Origin: Pedobacter cryoconitis
GTDB lineage: Bacteria > Bacteroidota > Bacteroidia > Sphingobacteriales > Sphingobacteriaceae
Length of the DNA stretch: 64,000 nt
NCBI RefSeq assembly: GCF_014200605.1
Contig: NZ_JACHCE010000004.1
Coordinates: 447,619 to 511,618, forward strand
Reading direction: 5' to 3'
The first letter of the stretch is position 1. Each line of letters begins with the position of its first letter. Positions 1-9,156 of this stretch are shown piece after piece. The position numbers and the translations under genes were made by a program. A model generated the notes under the pieces. The model was not told where the DNA came from. It ran no database searches and saw only the letters and a program-made list of their open reading frames with translations.

Positions 1-524
1 TGATCGTAAGTAATTGCACCAGAAGCCAGTCTTGCACCAGTAAAGGCATAAACATCACGTCCGTGGAAAGTATATGATTTTTCAGAATCTTTACGGCGGT
101 TTTTCACTTCGTTAATTTCCCGCACTTCTTCAATTCCAAGCGATTGGGCAACCAGCGTCAATGTTCCATTATCAGGGGTAACAATAAATTGTCCGGTTTT
201 AGTTTTAAGTACTACAGATTTCCTGGAAGTCCCTACTCCAGGGTCTACTACAGAAACAAATACAGTTCCGGCAGGATAATAAGGTACAGTCTGTACTAAA
301 CGGTAAGCAGCCTCCCAAATGTTATATGCAGGGATTTCGTGGGTAAGATCAAATATTCTAAGATCTGGTGAAACACCAATGGCTACTCCCTTCATTGCAG
401 AGACCGCACCATCTTTAAGGCCAAAGTCCGACTGAAAAACAAGGATCTTATTTTGGGCAAAGGCCAGGTGAGTAATAAACAGTAAAAAAATTAAGGTAAA
501 ATTGCGTTTTAGGTTTGTGATCAT
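1..524 (-). CDS. SAM hydroxide adenosyltransferase-like protein (DUF62/PF01887), exported, 3' end cut by window edge
   Basis: The 174 visible codons begin with an N-terminal signal peptide (hydrophobic LIFLLFITHLAFAQ) followed by the family core: FQSDFGLKDGAVSAMKG near residue 31, DPGVGTSRKSVV near 97, TPDNGTLTL near 118 and FHGRDVYAFTGA near 155. Known members hydrolyse S-adenosylmethionine to adenosine and methionine using an activated hydroxide and are related to SAM chlorinase/fluorinase. The start is the ATG at 524. It lies 78 bp downstream of the large NRPS gene on the same strand, so co-transcription is possible. The signal peptide is odd, because SAM is a cytoplasmic substrate. The family call is secure from the motifs; activity on SAM in the periplasm is doubtful. 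The C-terminal domain lies outside the window. Confidence 0.85.
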   Translation of the reverse strand, partial: MITNLKRNFTLIFLLFITHLAFAQNKILVFQSDFGLKDGAVSAMKGVAIGVSPDLRIFDLTHEIPAYNIWEAAYRLVQTVPYYPAGTVFVSVVDPGVGTSRKSVVLKTKTGQFIVTPDNGTLTLVAQSLGIEEVREINEVKNRRKDSEKSYTFHGRDVYAFTGARLASGAITYD

Positions 525-602
525 CAGGTTATATTTAAAGTCTACAAATCTAGTAGAATACACTGGAACTGCAACAAAAAAATTACCTGAAGATCAAAAC
601 GT

Positions 603-3600
603 CTATTTGACAAACTTAGCAGGTGAACCTGCCCATTGTGTTTGTTTAGGAATTGTTTCCCCTTTCATCACTAAAGACAAAGCCTGCAGGGTTGCACCCT
701 CTTCAATCGTAGAATCGTATAAAACCACGCTCATTGCACCAATATTACAGTTATCACCAATATGCAGATGTGCCATTTTCATTACACGATCTTCAAAAAG
801 GTGTGTTTGCAATGTACACATATGATTAATTGCTACATGATCACCAATATGTACCAGGTCAAATTCTGTAATTTCACTGGTATCCATATAAACATCCTTT
901 CCTATATCACAACCCATCATCCTGAAAAATATAGGTGCAAATGGCGTTCCCAGTAAAGTATTGACCAGTAAAGGATATACCATATTTTCACACAATGAAT
1001 TAACCAGTTCATTTTTCCAGACAAACATGCTCCATAAAGGCTGGTTTGCAGGTTTATAAGTACCAATCAATACTTTCTTAAATAAAACAGTTACTAAAGC
1101 TGAAACCGCAATCAGTGCAATCAATAACAATGGGGCCAGACAAAGTGTATAAACCAGGTGTCTTCCCGAATGGTCATAATAGTTATCCACTATATGATAA
1201 AACAACATCAGGATCACCGAGGTAATCGCATAAGGCAGCGTGATTTTAAAAAGCTCGATCAGCCCGCGCTGAAAGTATAACTTATTGGTAGGTCTGAAAG
1301 TTAAATCATCCGAAAACTTCACACTCTCCTGTCTCTTTGGTAAATACATCGGCGGTGCGCCAAGCCACGAAGAATCATTAATATATTTACGCTCTATATT
1401 AGCTGGTGGCGTAGACAAGACACCAATCAGGCAGTTACTTCCAATCGTATCACCAGAAGATATTACCGCGCTGTTTCCAATAAAGGTTTTATTCCCAATC
1501 GTAATGCGGCGTAAATACATCGTTCCCTGGTGAACTTCCGGAGAGCCCAGACTAACCGAATCTGCCAGAAAACTTCCTGCCCCTATTTTTACAAGGTCAG
1601 TAGTAATCTGATTAACAGTCGATATTTCTGTTGCTTTACCAATCCTTGTGCCCATCAGTCTTAACCACGAAGACAGGTATATCGTTGCATAAACAGATCT
1701 GAAATAAGTTAAACTCATATTCATCAGGGAATCAACCGCCCACTTCCTGATATATTTAAAGCTGTAAACACTAAAAGGTTCTTCTTTTAACTTACCAATA
1801 ATCAACCACTTAAACAGTGCTACCGATGCACAGTAAATGATAATATACATGGCAGAAATCGGAATCGAAAGTATCATTGCCCAGCCAAGACCAAAAGAAA
1901 GGATTACTTCATAATAAATGACGATAAAAGGGATACTCAATCCAAATGGAAAAAGGAATACAAAACCCAGTGTAACGATAAGCAATGACACATACAGTGC
2001 AAAATTCATCGGTTTATTTTGTCCTGAGAACTGCATCGGTTCAATGGCTTTATTAACCCCAACATAGACTGCGGGCGTTCCTTTCCAGTAAGCCCCTGCA
2101 GGAATTGTGGTGTCGGGCTGTAACTGAGACAACTCACCAATTCCAGAACCATCTTCCATCACTGCCCCGCAGGAAATCACAGAGCGCGTCCCCACAAAAC
2201 AATTCTCACCAATAGTCAGACTTCCTATAATCAGGGCTCCGTCCTCAATTTTATAACCTAATAAATGTGATTCTTTTGAAATACTCGAGCCATCACCAAT
2301 AGTGAGCAGGTCAAATACCCTGATCCTGTCAGAGCCAAGAAATACACGTTTACCAATTTTAGCCCCCATCAGGCTGAAATACCATTTCAGAAATGGTGTT
2401 CCGCTCAAAATACCTATCGGACTCAGATCAATCAGTTTCTTTACAATCCAGAAACGCAGAAAATACCAACCCCAAAGCGGGTACCTTCCTGCTTTGAACT
2501 TACCGATCAATATCCATTTTGCCAGTATAGACAGGATAATAATAGAAAAGAATATAGCCGAAAAACCAGTTACCCCATAAACAAGCAGATCATATACATT
2601 CGTAGCAGATCCAAAATGCCTGATCACAAATGGCCCCATTAATCCGGCAGAACCGATCATAAAAAAGATCAGAACACTAATTAATTGTAATCCGGACACC
2701 AATGCTTTCAGACCCGATGATACTTTTAACCTTACAGTTGGTTCACTCTTCTCTTTAGGCAACTGTTGAATATCATCAGCAATATCACTGATCTTTGCAG
2801 CCAGCTTCTCCAATGTCCGGCAGGTATAAATATCCTGTACAGAGATTTGAGCAGCTGCCCCTGTTTTTCTTAATTCCGAGACCATCATAGAGGCCACAAG
2901 CGAATGCCCGCCCAGGTCAAAGAAGTCATCAGTCACAGAAACTTCCTGTGGCTCAAAATACTTTTTCCATACCTCCAGCAGCATTACTTCTGTAGGGGTG
3001 CGCGCTGCCACAAGTTTACGCCCTTCTGCTCTATATTTTTTTACCGGCTGAGGCAGGAGTTTGCGGTCTACCTTACCGCTTGCCAGTAATGGAAATGCAT
3101 CCATCACCACAAATACAGCAGGAACCATATAAGGGGCCAGTCTTGACTTCAGCTGTATTTTACATGCTTCCTCATTAAAAGTATCTTTCTCCCCTTTCAG
3201 AATCAGGTAAGCGACCAGACGCTGCACTTTCTGCTCATCTTCTTTTACAGTAACTACAGCATTTTTAATGCTTTCGATCTGTAATAATTGTGATTCTATC
3301 TCCGAAAGTTCAATTCTGTAACCTCTTAACTTAACCTGCAGGTCGATACGGCCTAAAAACTCAATATTTCCATCTCCGTTAAAACGGGCAAGGTCACCAC
3401 TGCGGTATAAACAAGGCGATACCCCGTCAGGCATTGGAAAAGATGGCTGAATAAACTTTTCGGCAGTAAGTGCAGGCTGATGTAAATAGCCTATAGCTAA
3501 ACCGGGGCCGCCAATACAAAGCTCGCCCGGTACACCTATGGGTACTGGTAAAAGCTTCTCATCAAGGATACAGGTATAATAGTTTACAGCTGGTTTCCCA

Positions 3601-5069
3601 ATCGTAATTTTATGTAAAGGATCAAAATCAGCATAGGTAGCAATGACCGTTGCTTCTGTAGGCCCATAGGTATTGACAATACGTAAACCACTACTGTGCC
3701 ATGGCAAAAGTAATTCATGCGGACAGTTCTCTCCGCCAAGGATCAATAAACGCAGTGAAGGTAAAGGGCCCTGCATCATAGAAAGCATCGTTGGTACTGT
3801 AGACAATACCGTCAGCTGATGATCATTGATAAATTCACTCAGCTCAGCTCCCGAATGCATCACTGCCTCTGAAACCGGCACTAAAGTAGCTCCCGATCTG
3901 AAAGCAAGCCATATTTCTTCTAAAGAGGCATCAAATGCGACAGAAAAAACCTGTGCAACTTTATCTTTAGGGCCTAATTGAAATAAACGCTCCTCCCCTT
4001 TAACCAGGTTACTAATAGAAGCATGAGAGATAATTACCCCTTTTGGCCTTCCGGTCGAACCCGAAGTATAGATCATATAAGCAGCATCAGCCACAGTAAT
4101 ATCAACTAAAGGGGCATCAGGTATATTTTTATGCACAGCGAAAGAGCTGTCATCAACTGTAATTACCTCACAGGAAAGCTTAAATGAAGAAGAAGAAGCA
4201 GGGTCACTCAGTAAAAATTTAGCGCCGCAGTCTTCCAGAATGAAACTCACCCTGTCTTCCGGATAACCAATATCCAGTGGGACATAAGCAGCTCCGGCTT
4301 TAAGAATAGCCAGCATAGAAAGATAAACTTCCGGAGAACGTTTTAATAAAATACCTACGAAATCACCTTTTTGTATTCCTTTAGCTATCAGTACTGCTGC
4401 AAGCTGATTGGCAGCATGATTTAATTCTTCGTAAGTAATTTGTCTGCTTGCACTAAATACCGCCCTGTTTTGAGGAAAAACCTGCGCAGTCTGTTCAAAC
4501 AAAGAATGTAATAACTCTGGAGTTCCAACCTCATTATCGACCAGTCCTGCATTAAAAACAGCAAGACGTTCCAGCTCTTCGGTGTCCATAAAAGTCAGAT
4601 CTGAGATCAGTACGTCCGGATTTTCGGCTACCTGCTGCAAAACATTCATCAGGTGGGCGTCCGCATTTTTAAAAGAAGCTGCATAAAAAGCAGTGTCACT
4701 GCAAGTAAAAACTGAAGAGATAACATCTCCGTTTTCTATACGGATAATACCCTTATATACATTAGCCTGATCGTCACTTTTCCAGATAATCACTAAAGAG
4801 AAATCTTCACTGGAACTGGTATAAAAAGCATCAATACGATGCGCAATATGATCACTTAATTCACTGAAAGACATGCCGGTAACCAGTGGATATTCAAATT
4901 CCAGAGATGGCCGTTTACTTCCAGATTGTTTATTTTCATCAATGCTCAGTCCGATCTTTACAACATCGTTCAGATAGGCCTGGTATTTATTCAACAGCAC
5001 ATAAACAGCTCCTGTAACAGCACTTAATAAGTTCAAAGTTTGTTTAGAAGACCCGGTTAATTCATTCAT
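603..5069 (-). CDS. Pls/PosA-type single-module non-ribosomal peptide synthetase (A-T-membrane-three hexapeptide-like domains), predicted lysine-activating
   Basis: Domain order by residue: a short remnant resembling the end of a condensation domain (about 50-175), an adenylation domain (185-675) with YTSGSTGRPKG at 334, NTYGPTEAT at 466, YRSGDLARF at 555 and ASGKVDRK at 663, then a carrier domain with DLGGHSL (phosphopantetheine Ser723). The last 700 residues alternate membrane helices (about 790-855, 1022-1090, 1273-1333) with three soluble domains rich in hexapeptide-like IG-x4 repeats (about 890-1000, 1130-1245, 1370-1488). This is the layout of the Pls/PosA family, which includes Streptomyces epsilon-poly-lysine synthetase. 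There is no thioesterase. Aligned by hand to GrsA, the pocket is D380 A381 E384 S423 I443 G445 T467 V475 I476 K666 (DAESIGTVIK), close to lysine codes as I remember them. Family call strong; product inferred. Confidence 0.85.
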   Translation of the reverse strand: MNELTGSSKQTLNLLSAVTGAVYVLLNKYQAYLNDVVKIGLSIDENKQSGSKRPSLEFEYPLVTGMSFSELSDHIAHRIDAFYTSSSEDFSLVIIWKSDDQANVYKGIIRIENGDVISSVFTCSDTAFYAASFKNADAHLMNVLQQVAENPDVLISDLTFMDTEELERLAVFNAGLVDNEVGTPELLHSLFEQTAQVFPQNRAVFSASRQITYEELNHAANQLAAVLIAKGIQKGDFVGILLKRSPEVYLSMLAILKAGAAYVPLDIGYPEDRVSFILEDCGAKFLLSDPASSSSFKLSCEVITVDDSSFAVHKNIPDAPLVDITVADAAYMIYTSGSTGRPKGVIISHASISNLVKGEERLFQLGPKDKVAQVFSVAFDASLEEIWLAFRSGATLVPVSEAVMHSGAELSEFINDHQLTVLSTVPTMLSMMQGPLPSLRLLILGGENCPHELLLPWHSSGLRIVNTYGPTEATVIATYADFDPLHKITIGKPAVNYYTCILDEKLLPVPIGVPGELCIGGPGLAIGYLHQPALTAEKFIQPSFPMPDGVSPCLYRSGDLARFNGDGNIEFLGRIDLQVKLRGYRIELSEIESQLLQIESIKNAVVTVKEDEQKVQRLVAYLILKGEKDTFNEEACKIQLKSRLAPYMVPAVFVVMDAFPLLASGKVDRKLLPQPVKKYRAEGRKLVAARTPTEVMLLEVWKKYFEPQEVSVTDDFFDLGGHSLVASMMVSELRKTGAAAQISVQDIYTCRTLEKLAAKISDIADDIQQLPKEKSEPTVRLKVSSGLKALVSGLQLISVLIFFMIGSAGLMGPFVIRHFGSATNVYDLLVYGVTGFSAIFFSIIILSILAKWILIGKFKAGRYPLWGWYFLRFWIVKKLIDLSPIGILSGTPFLKWYFSLMGAKIGKRVFLGSDRIRVFDLLTIGDGSSISKESHLLGYKIEDGALIIGSLTIGENCFVGTRSVISCGAVMEDGSGIGELSQLQPDTTIPAGAYWKGTPAVYVGVNKAIEPMQFSGQNKPMNFALYVSLLIVTLGFVFLFPFGLSIPFIVIYYEVILSFGLGWAMILSIPISAMYIIIYCASVALFKWLIIGKLKEEPFSVYSFKYIRKWAVDSLMNMSLTYFRSVYATIYLSSWLRLMGTRIGKATEISTVNQITTDLVKIGAGSFLADSVSLGSPEVHQGTMYLRRITIGNKTFIGNSAVISSGDTIGSNCLIGVLSTPPANIERKYINDSSWLGAPPMYLPKRQESVKFSDDLTFRPTNKLYFQRGLIELFKITLPYAITSVILMLFYHIVDNYYDHSGRHLVYTLCLAPLLLIALIAVSALVTVLFKKVLIGTYKPANQPLWSMFVWKNELVNSLCENMVYPLLVNTLLGTPFAPIFFRMMGCDIGKDVYMDTSEITEFDLVHIGDHVAINHMCTLQTHLFEDRVMKMAHLHIGDNCNIGAMSVVLYDSTIEEGATLQALSLVMKGETIPKQTQWAGSPAKFVK

Positions 5070-5218
5070 TCTATAGCAGCGTATTATTTTAATTCTTGGC
5101 TAAAATCAGCTTGTAACTTCCCATTTTAAGGGATCTACAACATAGTTTATTTTTTTCTTATTCCCATGATCCCTTTTTAATTAAATGATGTGACATAAAT
5201 TATAAGCTGCAAAAAACG

Positions 5219-5332
5219 ATCAGCTAAAATTTACATCTTTCTTAATTACAGGATATCTCAAAACCGGTTCAATTGCGTTTGTTATTACCATTGACAAAAA
5301 CCAGTCCTAAAGGATTAATCAGCTAAAATTTA
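5219..5332. repeat. 15-bp direct repeat pair upstream of the NRPS gene
   Basis: The sequence atcagctaaaattta occurs at 5219-5233 and again at 5318-5332, 99 bp apart, in the region upstream of the NRPS start codon. The near-integral number of helical turns would suit paired operator sites, but no binding protein can be named. Confidence 0.5.
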
Positions 5333-5356
5333 TATTTTCTAAGTTCATATTTTTAT

Positions 5357-5396
5357 CCTCTTTAAAATATGTAATTAATCACATATTTTAAAGAGG
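5357..5396 (-). terminator. Large perfect inverted repeat, probable terminator of the GH43 gene
   Basis: Arms of 16 bp (cctctttaaaatatgt at 5357-5372 and its exact complement at 5381-5396) flank an 8-nt loop, about 100 bp past the GH43 stop codon. No long T tract follows on either strand, so a regulatory palindrome for the NRPS gene is an alternative. Confidence 0.5.
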
Positions 5397-5499
5397 GTGC
5401 AAAAATGAACAAAACAAATGATAAAATAATACAGTCAGGCAAGAACAAAATGTGCTTTATAGCGTCAAAAATGTAACAATTTGCAAACCTGCGGGTTGC

Positions 5500-6483
5500 T
5501 TAACGAATAGGATTTGCTTTCACTCCTTCAAAGGTAATTTTTACTGGCTTGATCAGACCATTGGTGTCAAATTCCATCCGATCAATACAGGTTACCCTGT
5601 TATTACCGTTAGTTTCACCCAGCGGCCTTCGGTGGTAAACAATATAGTAGTCATTGGTTTGCGGATGTTTAATCACAGAATGGTGTCCGGCACCAGTCGC
5701 TACTTTAGGGTCCTGCTGTAAGATCTTATCAATTCTTTTGAAGGGACCCATCGGTGAATCGGCAATCGCATAAGCTACACAATAATCAGGTCCTGTCCAC
5801 CCTCCTTCAGACCACATAAAGTAATATTTTCCATTCCGCATAAACATATAAGGACCTTCCACATATCCTTTAGGTGTAATTTCATGGAATATTTTACCAT
5901 CCTCAAAAGGAATAAACCCGGTAAAATCAGCTTTCAGTTTTCCGATATTACAGTGTCCCCAGCCTCCGTAAATTAAGTAATATTGTCCGTCTTTATCTTT
6001 AAATACAAACTGGTCAATAGGCTGCGCACCATTATAGAATTTATCAACCAGGGGTTTCCCCAGGTAATCTTTAAACGGGCCTTCTGGTTTATCTGAAACC
6101 CCGATACCTATCCCTCCTGTTTCCTGATCACTTTGTATATCATTCGCTCCGAATAAAAGATAATATTTATTATCTTTTTTAATTATTGAGGGTGCCCATA
6201 CCGCTTTTTTAGCCCATTTGAAATTAGCCGTATCAATAACGTGTTCATGTTTTTCCCATTTCACCAGATCTTTAGAAGAGAAAGCGTCCATAAATACCTG
6301 TTCCTCATATTTAGCAGAATAAGTAGGATATACCCAAAATCTGTTTTCAAAGACAGCACCTTCGGGGTCTGCATACCACCCGGGAAAGATTGGGTTTCCG
6401 GAAGTTGCGACTGGTTTTTTCTGGGCATACAAACAGGTTCCTATAGCTGAACAAGCTAAAAGTATTAAAATACGTTTCATCAA
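5500..6483 (-). CDS. Secreted glycoside hydrolase family 43 protein
   Basis: A 327-aa protein with an N-terminal signal peptide (MKRILILLACSAIGTCLYAQ) and a five-bladed beta-propeller glycosidase signature. WYADPEG (about residue 38) carries the likely catalytic base Asp, PIDQFVF the pKa-modulating Asp, and YVEGPYMF the general acid Glu; VWAPSII and GAGHHSV are further family landmarks. Known GH43 enzymes are arabinosidases, xylosidases or galactosidases acting on plant polysaccharide side chains, and the substrate cannot be read here. The length is that of a single-domain enzyme without a binding module. It stands alone: no SusC/SusD or other glycosidase is adjacent. Two ATG codons open the frame, with the second at 6480 equally possible. 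Confidence 0.88.
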   Translation of the reverse strand: MMKRILILLACSAIGTCLYAQKKPVATSGNPIFPGWYADPEGAVFENRFWVYPTYSAKYEEQVFMDAFSSKDLVKWEKHEHVIDTANFKWAKKAVWAPSIIKKDNKYYLLFGANDIQSDQETGGIGIGVSDKPEGPFKDYLGKPLVDKFYNGAQPIDQFVFKDKDGQYYLIYGGWGHCNIGKLKADFTGFIPFEDGKIFHEITPKGYVEGPYMFMRNGKYYFMWSEGGWTGPDYCVAYAIADSPMGPFKRIDKILQQDPKVATGAGHHSVIKHPQTNDYYIVYHRRPLGETNGNNRVTCIDRMEFDTNGLIKPVKITFEGVKANPIR

Positions 6484-6607
6484 TGAGGTTCTTTGGTTAG
6501 GTTTTATAGTTAAAGCACAGCAGCTCCGGCAACTAATTTAAGGGATAATCAATTAGGATCAAACAGATGACTATAAGAAGTCATTGAAAAAGGTTTAATT
6601 AAGAAAA

Positions 6608-6640
6608 TGGGGTGACTCTTTTGATCAGAAATTCACCCCA
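6608..6640 (-). terminator. Stem-loop terminator
   Basis: An 8-bp stem, tggggtga at 6608-6615 and tcacccca at 6633-6640, with a 17-nt loop, sits about 30 bp past the stop of the lipoprotein gene at 6672-7808. T- and A-rich sequence flanks both sides. Confidence 0.7.
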
Positions 6641-6671
6641 ATTTTTTACTGCTGCTTTAATGAATCAGTAT

Positions 6672-7808
6672 TTACTGATTGACCACACCTCCATCTTGAG
6701 TATCAAACATGATAAATGGAGAAAAGAGCACTTCTGGATTACTAAAAACCCCACCTGGCTGTATCATTACTGAAAATTCAGTAAAAAGCAGTCCTACAGT
6801 TTTCCAATATACATTAGGATTATTAGATAAACGAGGTACAACAACATAGTTTATGAATTGAGCATTACCTCTTGCATTTGGATCTATCGCACTAATATTT
6901 CCCTGGAGTCCCTCAGAAATGGCTAGTACGCGATCAAAACGTTCAACATTGTATAACCCATCAAAATAATTCGGATTTAAGTTTATATATTTCACATCTC
7001 CAGAAAGATCTGCTGGAATATGATCATACCAAACGCTCATACCAGGAGTTTTTCCAGATACCGGCGTAAAATTAGCGCTCATACGAACATCACGATAGGT
7101 TCCAAAAATGTTTTTATGTTCAGCCATACCTTCTAATGACGAAAAACTCTGATAGCCAAAAACAGGACTATTAATATTATACAACTTCATTCTGAATAAC
7201 ACCCGGCCGCGGTCTTTATTTATAATATACCAGCCGCCAATGTTTGAAGTAAACGAATTTGGATTAGGAGCTCTCCCATTCAGCTCTGTACTGATCTTTG
7301 ATTCAATCATTTCCAGTGCCTTTTGATAAGTTGTTTCTTTATAAGTAGTGATACCTTTTTCAGAAGCATACAAGTAATCGTTTCCAACTTTTATAATTCC
7401 TTTTTTATTGGCAAGTGCCGATTCCCTGATTCCTGAAGAATTAATTTTATAACTATCATCTGTAAATAGTATTGCACCTTTATATTCTTGCTGGAGCGAT
7501 TTGAATCCACTAAAATAACTTTCTTTAGTACCTTTTTCCAGCACATCTAATTCATTATTGAATTTGTTGTATAATGTTGTTAAAGAACTAAAACTTAAAG
7601 ACTGCTCCCATTTTACTCTTTCAGAATCGGAGAGTGTCGAATTTAACTGATAGTATTTGAAGAAAGTTGCATAATCCTTGAAAGCTAAATAATCATTTTC
7701 TAATTTAACCTCCGGGAATTGTTCATGAGATGAGGGAACAGACTGTTTCTTACAAGAGAGGGTAACCAGCGCCAAGCCTAGCGCCAGAATTGTCAATTTC
7801 AATTTCAT
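6672..7808 (-). CDS. Lipoprotein of unknown function
   Basis: A 378-aa protein with a clear lipoprotein signal, LALVTLSCKKQ, with the lipidated Cys at residue 19. The mature part is hydrophilic. A helical N-terminal half (about 40-190, with LSDSERVKWEQSL and YKGAILFTDDSYKINSSG) precedes a beta-rich C-terminal half (about 190-378) with GGWYIINKDRGRVLFRMKLYN and a region resembling small Bacteroidota surface lipoproteins. I recognise no catalytic motif and no named family. It is flanked by its own terminator at 6608-6640 and by a 412-bp AT-rich gap upstream, so it is probably a single-gene unit anchored in the outer membrane. Confidence 0.8.
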   Translation of the reverse strand: MKLKLTILALGLALVTLSCKKQSVPSSHEQFPEVKLENDYLAFKDYATFFKYYQLNSTLSDSERVKWEQSLSFSSLTTLYNKFNNELDVLEKGTKESYFSGFKSLQQEYKGAILFTDDSYKINSSGIRESALANKKGIIKVGNDYLYASEKGITTYKETTYQKALEMIESKISTELNGRAPNPNSFTSNIGGWYIINKDRGRVLFRMKLYNINSPVFGYQSFSSLEGMAEHKNIFGTYRDVRMSANFTPVSGKTPGMSVWYDHIPADLSGDVKYINLNPNYFDGLYNVERFDRVLAISEGLQGNISAIDPNARGNAQFINYVVVPRLSNNPNVYWKTVGLLFTEFSVMIQPGGVFSNPEVLFSPFIMFDTQDGGVVNQ

Positions 7809-8121
7809 TGTTTTTTTGATTTAGATTTTTTTTGTAAACATTTAATTATTAGTAAAAAACCTCGAAAAGCATCATTTACACTGTAAGTTATTAAAACTAA
7901 TAATTAATACATTTTTGTTTACGCAAACACAGCTAAATATTACGTAAAATCATTAAAAAATTACGCAAAATACAAATTACATCTATAAGACAATTATTTT
8001 TTATTACATAATAATATAAAAACAGCTCATCTTATAAATCGAAAAGATTAACATTAATCGAATTGACAGAAAATAGCTAAAGAATTTAGAACAAATTTAA
8101 ATTATCTTAAAAAAACACTTA
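7809..8121. other. AT-rich intergenic region, no feature seen
   Basis: This stretch is very AT-rich and has stops in all frames. It presumably holds the promoter of the lipoprotein gene on the minus strand. I see no RNA gene and no repeat beyond homopolymer runs. Confidence 0.5.
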
Positions 8122-8173
8122 TAACAAGACGGGCCATTTCCTAATAAAAATCAGAGAATGGCCCGTCTTGTTA
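8122..8173 (-). terminator. Strong stem-loop terminator of the betaine-uptake operon
   Basis: A perfect 17-bp stem, taacaagacgggccatt at 8122-8138 and its complement at 8157-8173, with an 18-nt loop, lies about 50 bp past the stop of the substrate-binding gene, the last gene of the operon. Confidence 0.85.
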
Positions 8174-8220
8174 CAAATATTATCAACTATCAGATAATAT
8201 TCTTCTTATTTAAAATCTTG

Positions 8221-9087
8221 TTATTTTACCGATTCACTCTTTAAAAAAGAGCTCATTCTCACTGCAAATTCATTATGATCAGCTAACCATTTATCAATCG
8301 CTGCTTTTTCATCATCAGCTCCATTAAGTGCAGCCATTAACGACCCCAACTGATCATCATCCAATTGAAAATTCCTGAAAAATGAACTCACCTGCGGGTT
8401 TGCTTTCACAAAATCCTTGTTCGCAACAGTCTGTAAAGTTTCCACTTTACCAAAAACACCTTTAGGATCACTTAAAAACTTCAATTTATAGGTACTGAAA
8501 ATATAATGCGGTGACCAGCCGGTAATCACTACTGGTTTCTTTGCATCTATGCTTTTCTTTAAAATCGCAAGCATCGCAGCTTCACTGGCCGATTGCAGTT
8601 CATACTTTAATTTATAATCTTTAATAGCGGCTTCTGCTTTATTCATGATTCCTGCACCCGCATCAATTCCTATGATTTTACCTTCAAAAAGAGAAGTATT
8701 GGCATTCAATTCATCAATACTGTTAATTTTCACATAATCAGGCACGACTAAACCTATACGTGCATTCGCATAATTTGTACCTAAAACTTCTAGTCTTGCA
8801 CCAAATTTATCCATATACTCTTTATGGGTAACCGGCATCCAGGCATCCATAAAAACATCTGCATCACCACCAGCCACAGCTGCAAAAATTGGTGCTACAT
8901 CTGCATTTTTCAATTCTACAGTATAACCTTCATTTTGAAGCAATACTTTTGATAATTGTGTCATTGCAACTCCTTCAGCCCAGTTCACATAACCTATAGT
9001 CACTTTTTTTTGGTTACCCGCACTACCACAAGAATACATTAAAGTTGCTGTCAGTGCGATTAATAATCCGCTAATTACTTTTTTCAT
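8221..9087 (-). CDS. Glycine betaine/choline ABC transporter substrate-binding lipoprotein (ProX/OpuAC type)
   Basis: A 288-aa protein starting at the ATG at 9087; an upstream TTG is also in frame. A lipoprotein signal ends at LMYSCGSAG. The mature part matches the OpuAC family: VTIGYVNWAEGVAMTQLSK, the aromatic-rich DVFMDAWMPVTHKEY, IGIDAGAGIMNKAEAAIK and VITGWSPHYIFSTYKLKFL. Trp residues in these segments form the aromatic cage that holds quaternary ammonium groups in known members. It is the last gene of a four-gene operon with ATPase, permease and porin and is followed by a strong terminator. The exact ligand (betaine, choline, carnitine or proline betaine) cannot be told. Confidence 0.93.
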   Translation of the reverse strand: MKKVISGLLIALTATLMYSCGSAGNQKKVTIGYVNWAEGVAMTQLSKVLLQNEGYTVELKNADVAPIFAAVAGGDADVFMDAWMPVTHKEYMDKFGARLEVLGTNYANARIGLVVPDYVKINSIDELNANTSLFEGKIIGIDAGAGIMNKAEAAIKDYKLKYELQSASEAAMLAILKKSIDAKKPVVITGWSPHYIFSTYKLKFLSDPKGVFGKVETLQTVANKDFVKANPQVSSFFRNFQLDDDQLGSLMAALNGADDEKAAIDKWLADHNEFAVRMSSFLKSESVK

Positions 9088-9156
9088 TTGATTCAATTTA
9101 ATTTTTTGTTTCCGATACTATTCCCGCAAGGCGGTTTACGACCAGCTTATTCTTCC

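Larger units (their letters stand above)
5070..5499. other. Intergenic region with direct repeat and large palindrome
   Basis: This 430-bp gap between the NRPS start and the GH43 stop shows no coding potential. It must hold the NRPS promoter on the minus strand; I see no clear TAnnTTTG box. Two structures stand out and are listed separately: a 15-bp direct repeat and a perfect 16-bp inverted repeat. Confidence 0.6.

Noticed and set aside
603-825. Short plus-strand frames opposite the NRPS gene
   Set aside because: They are antisense shadows of the long, motif-rich NRPS frame.
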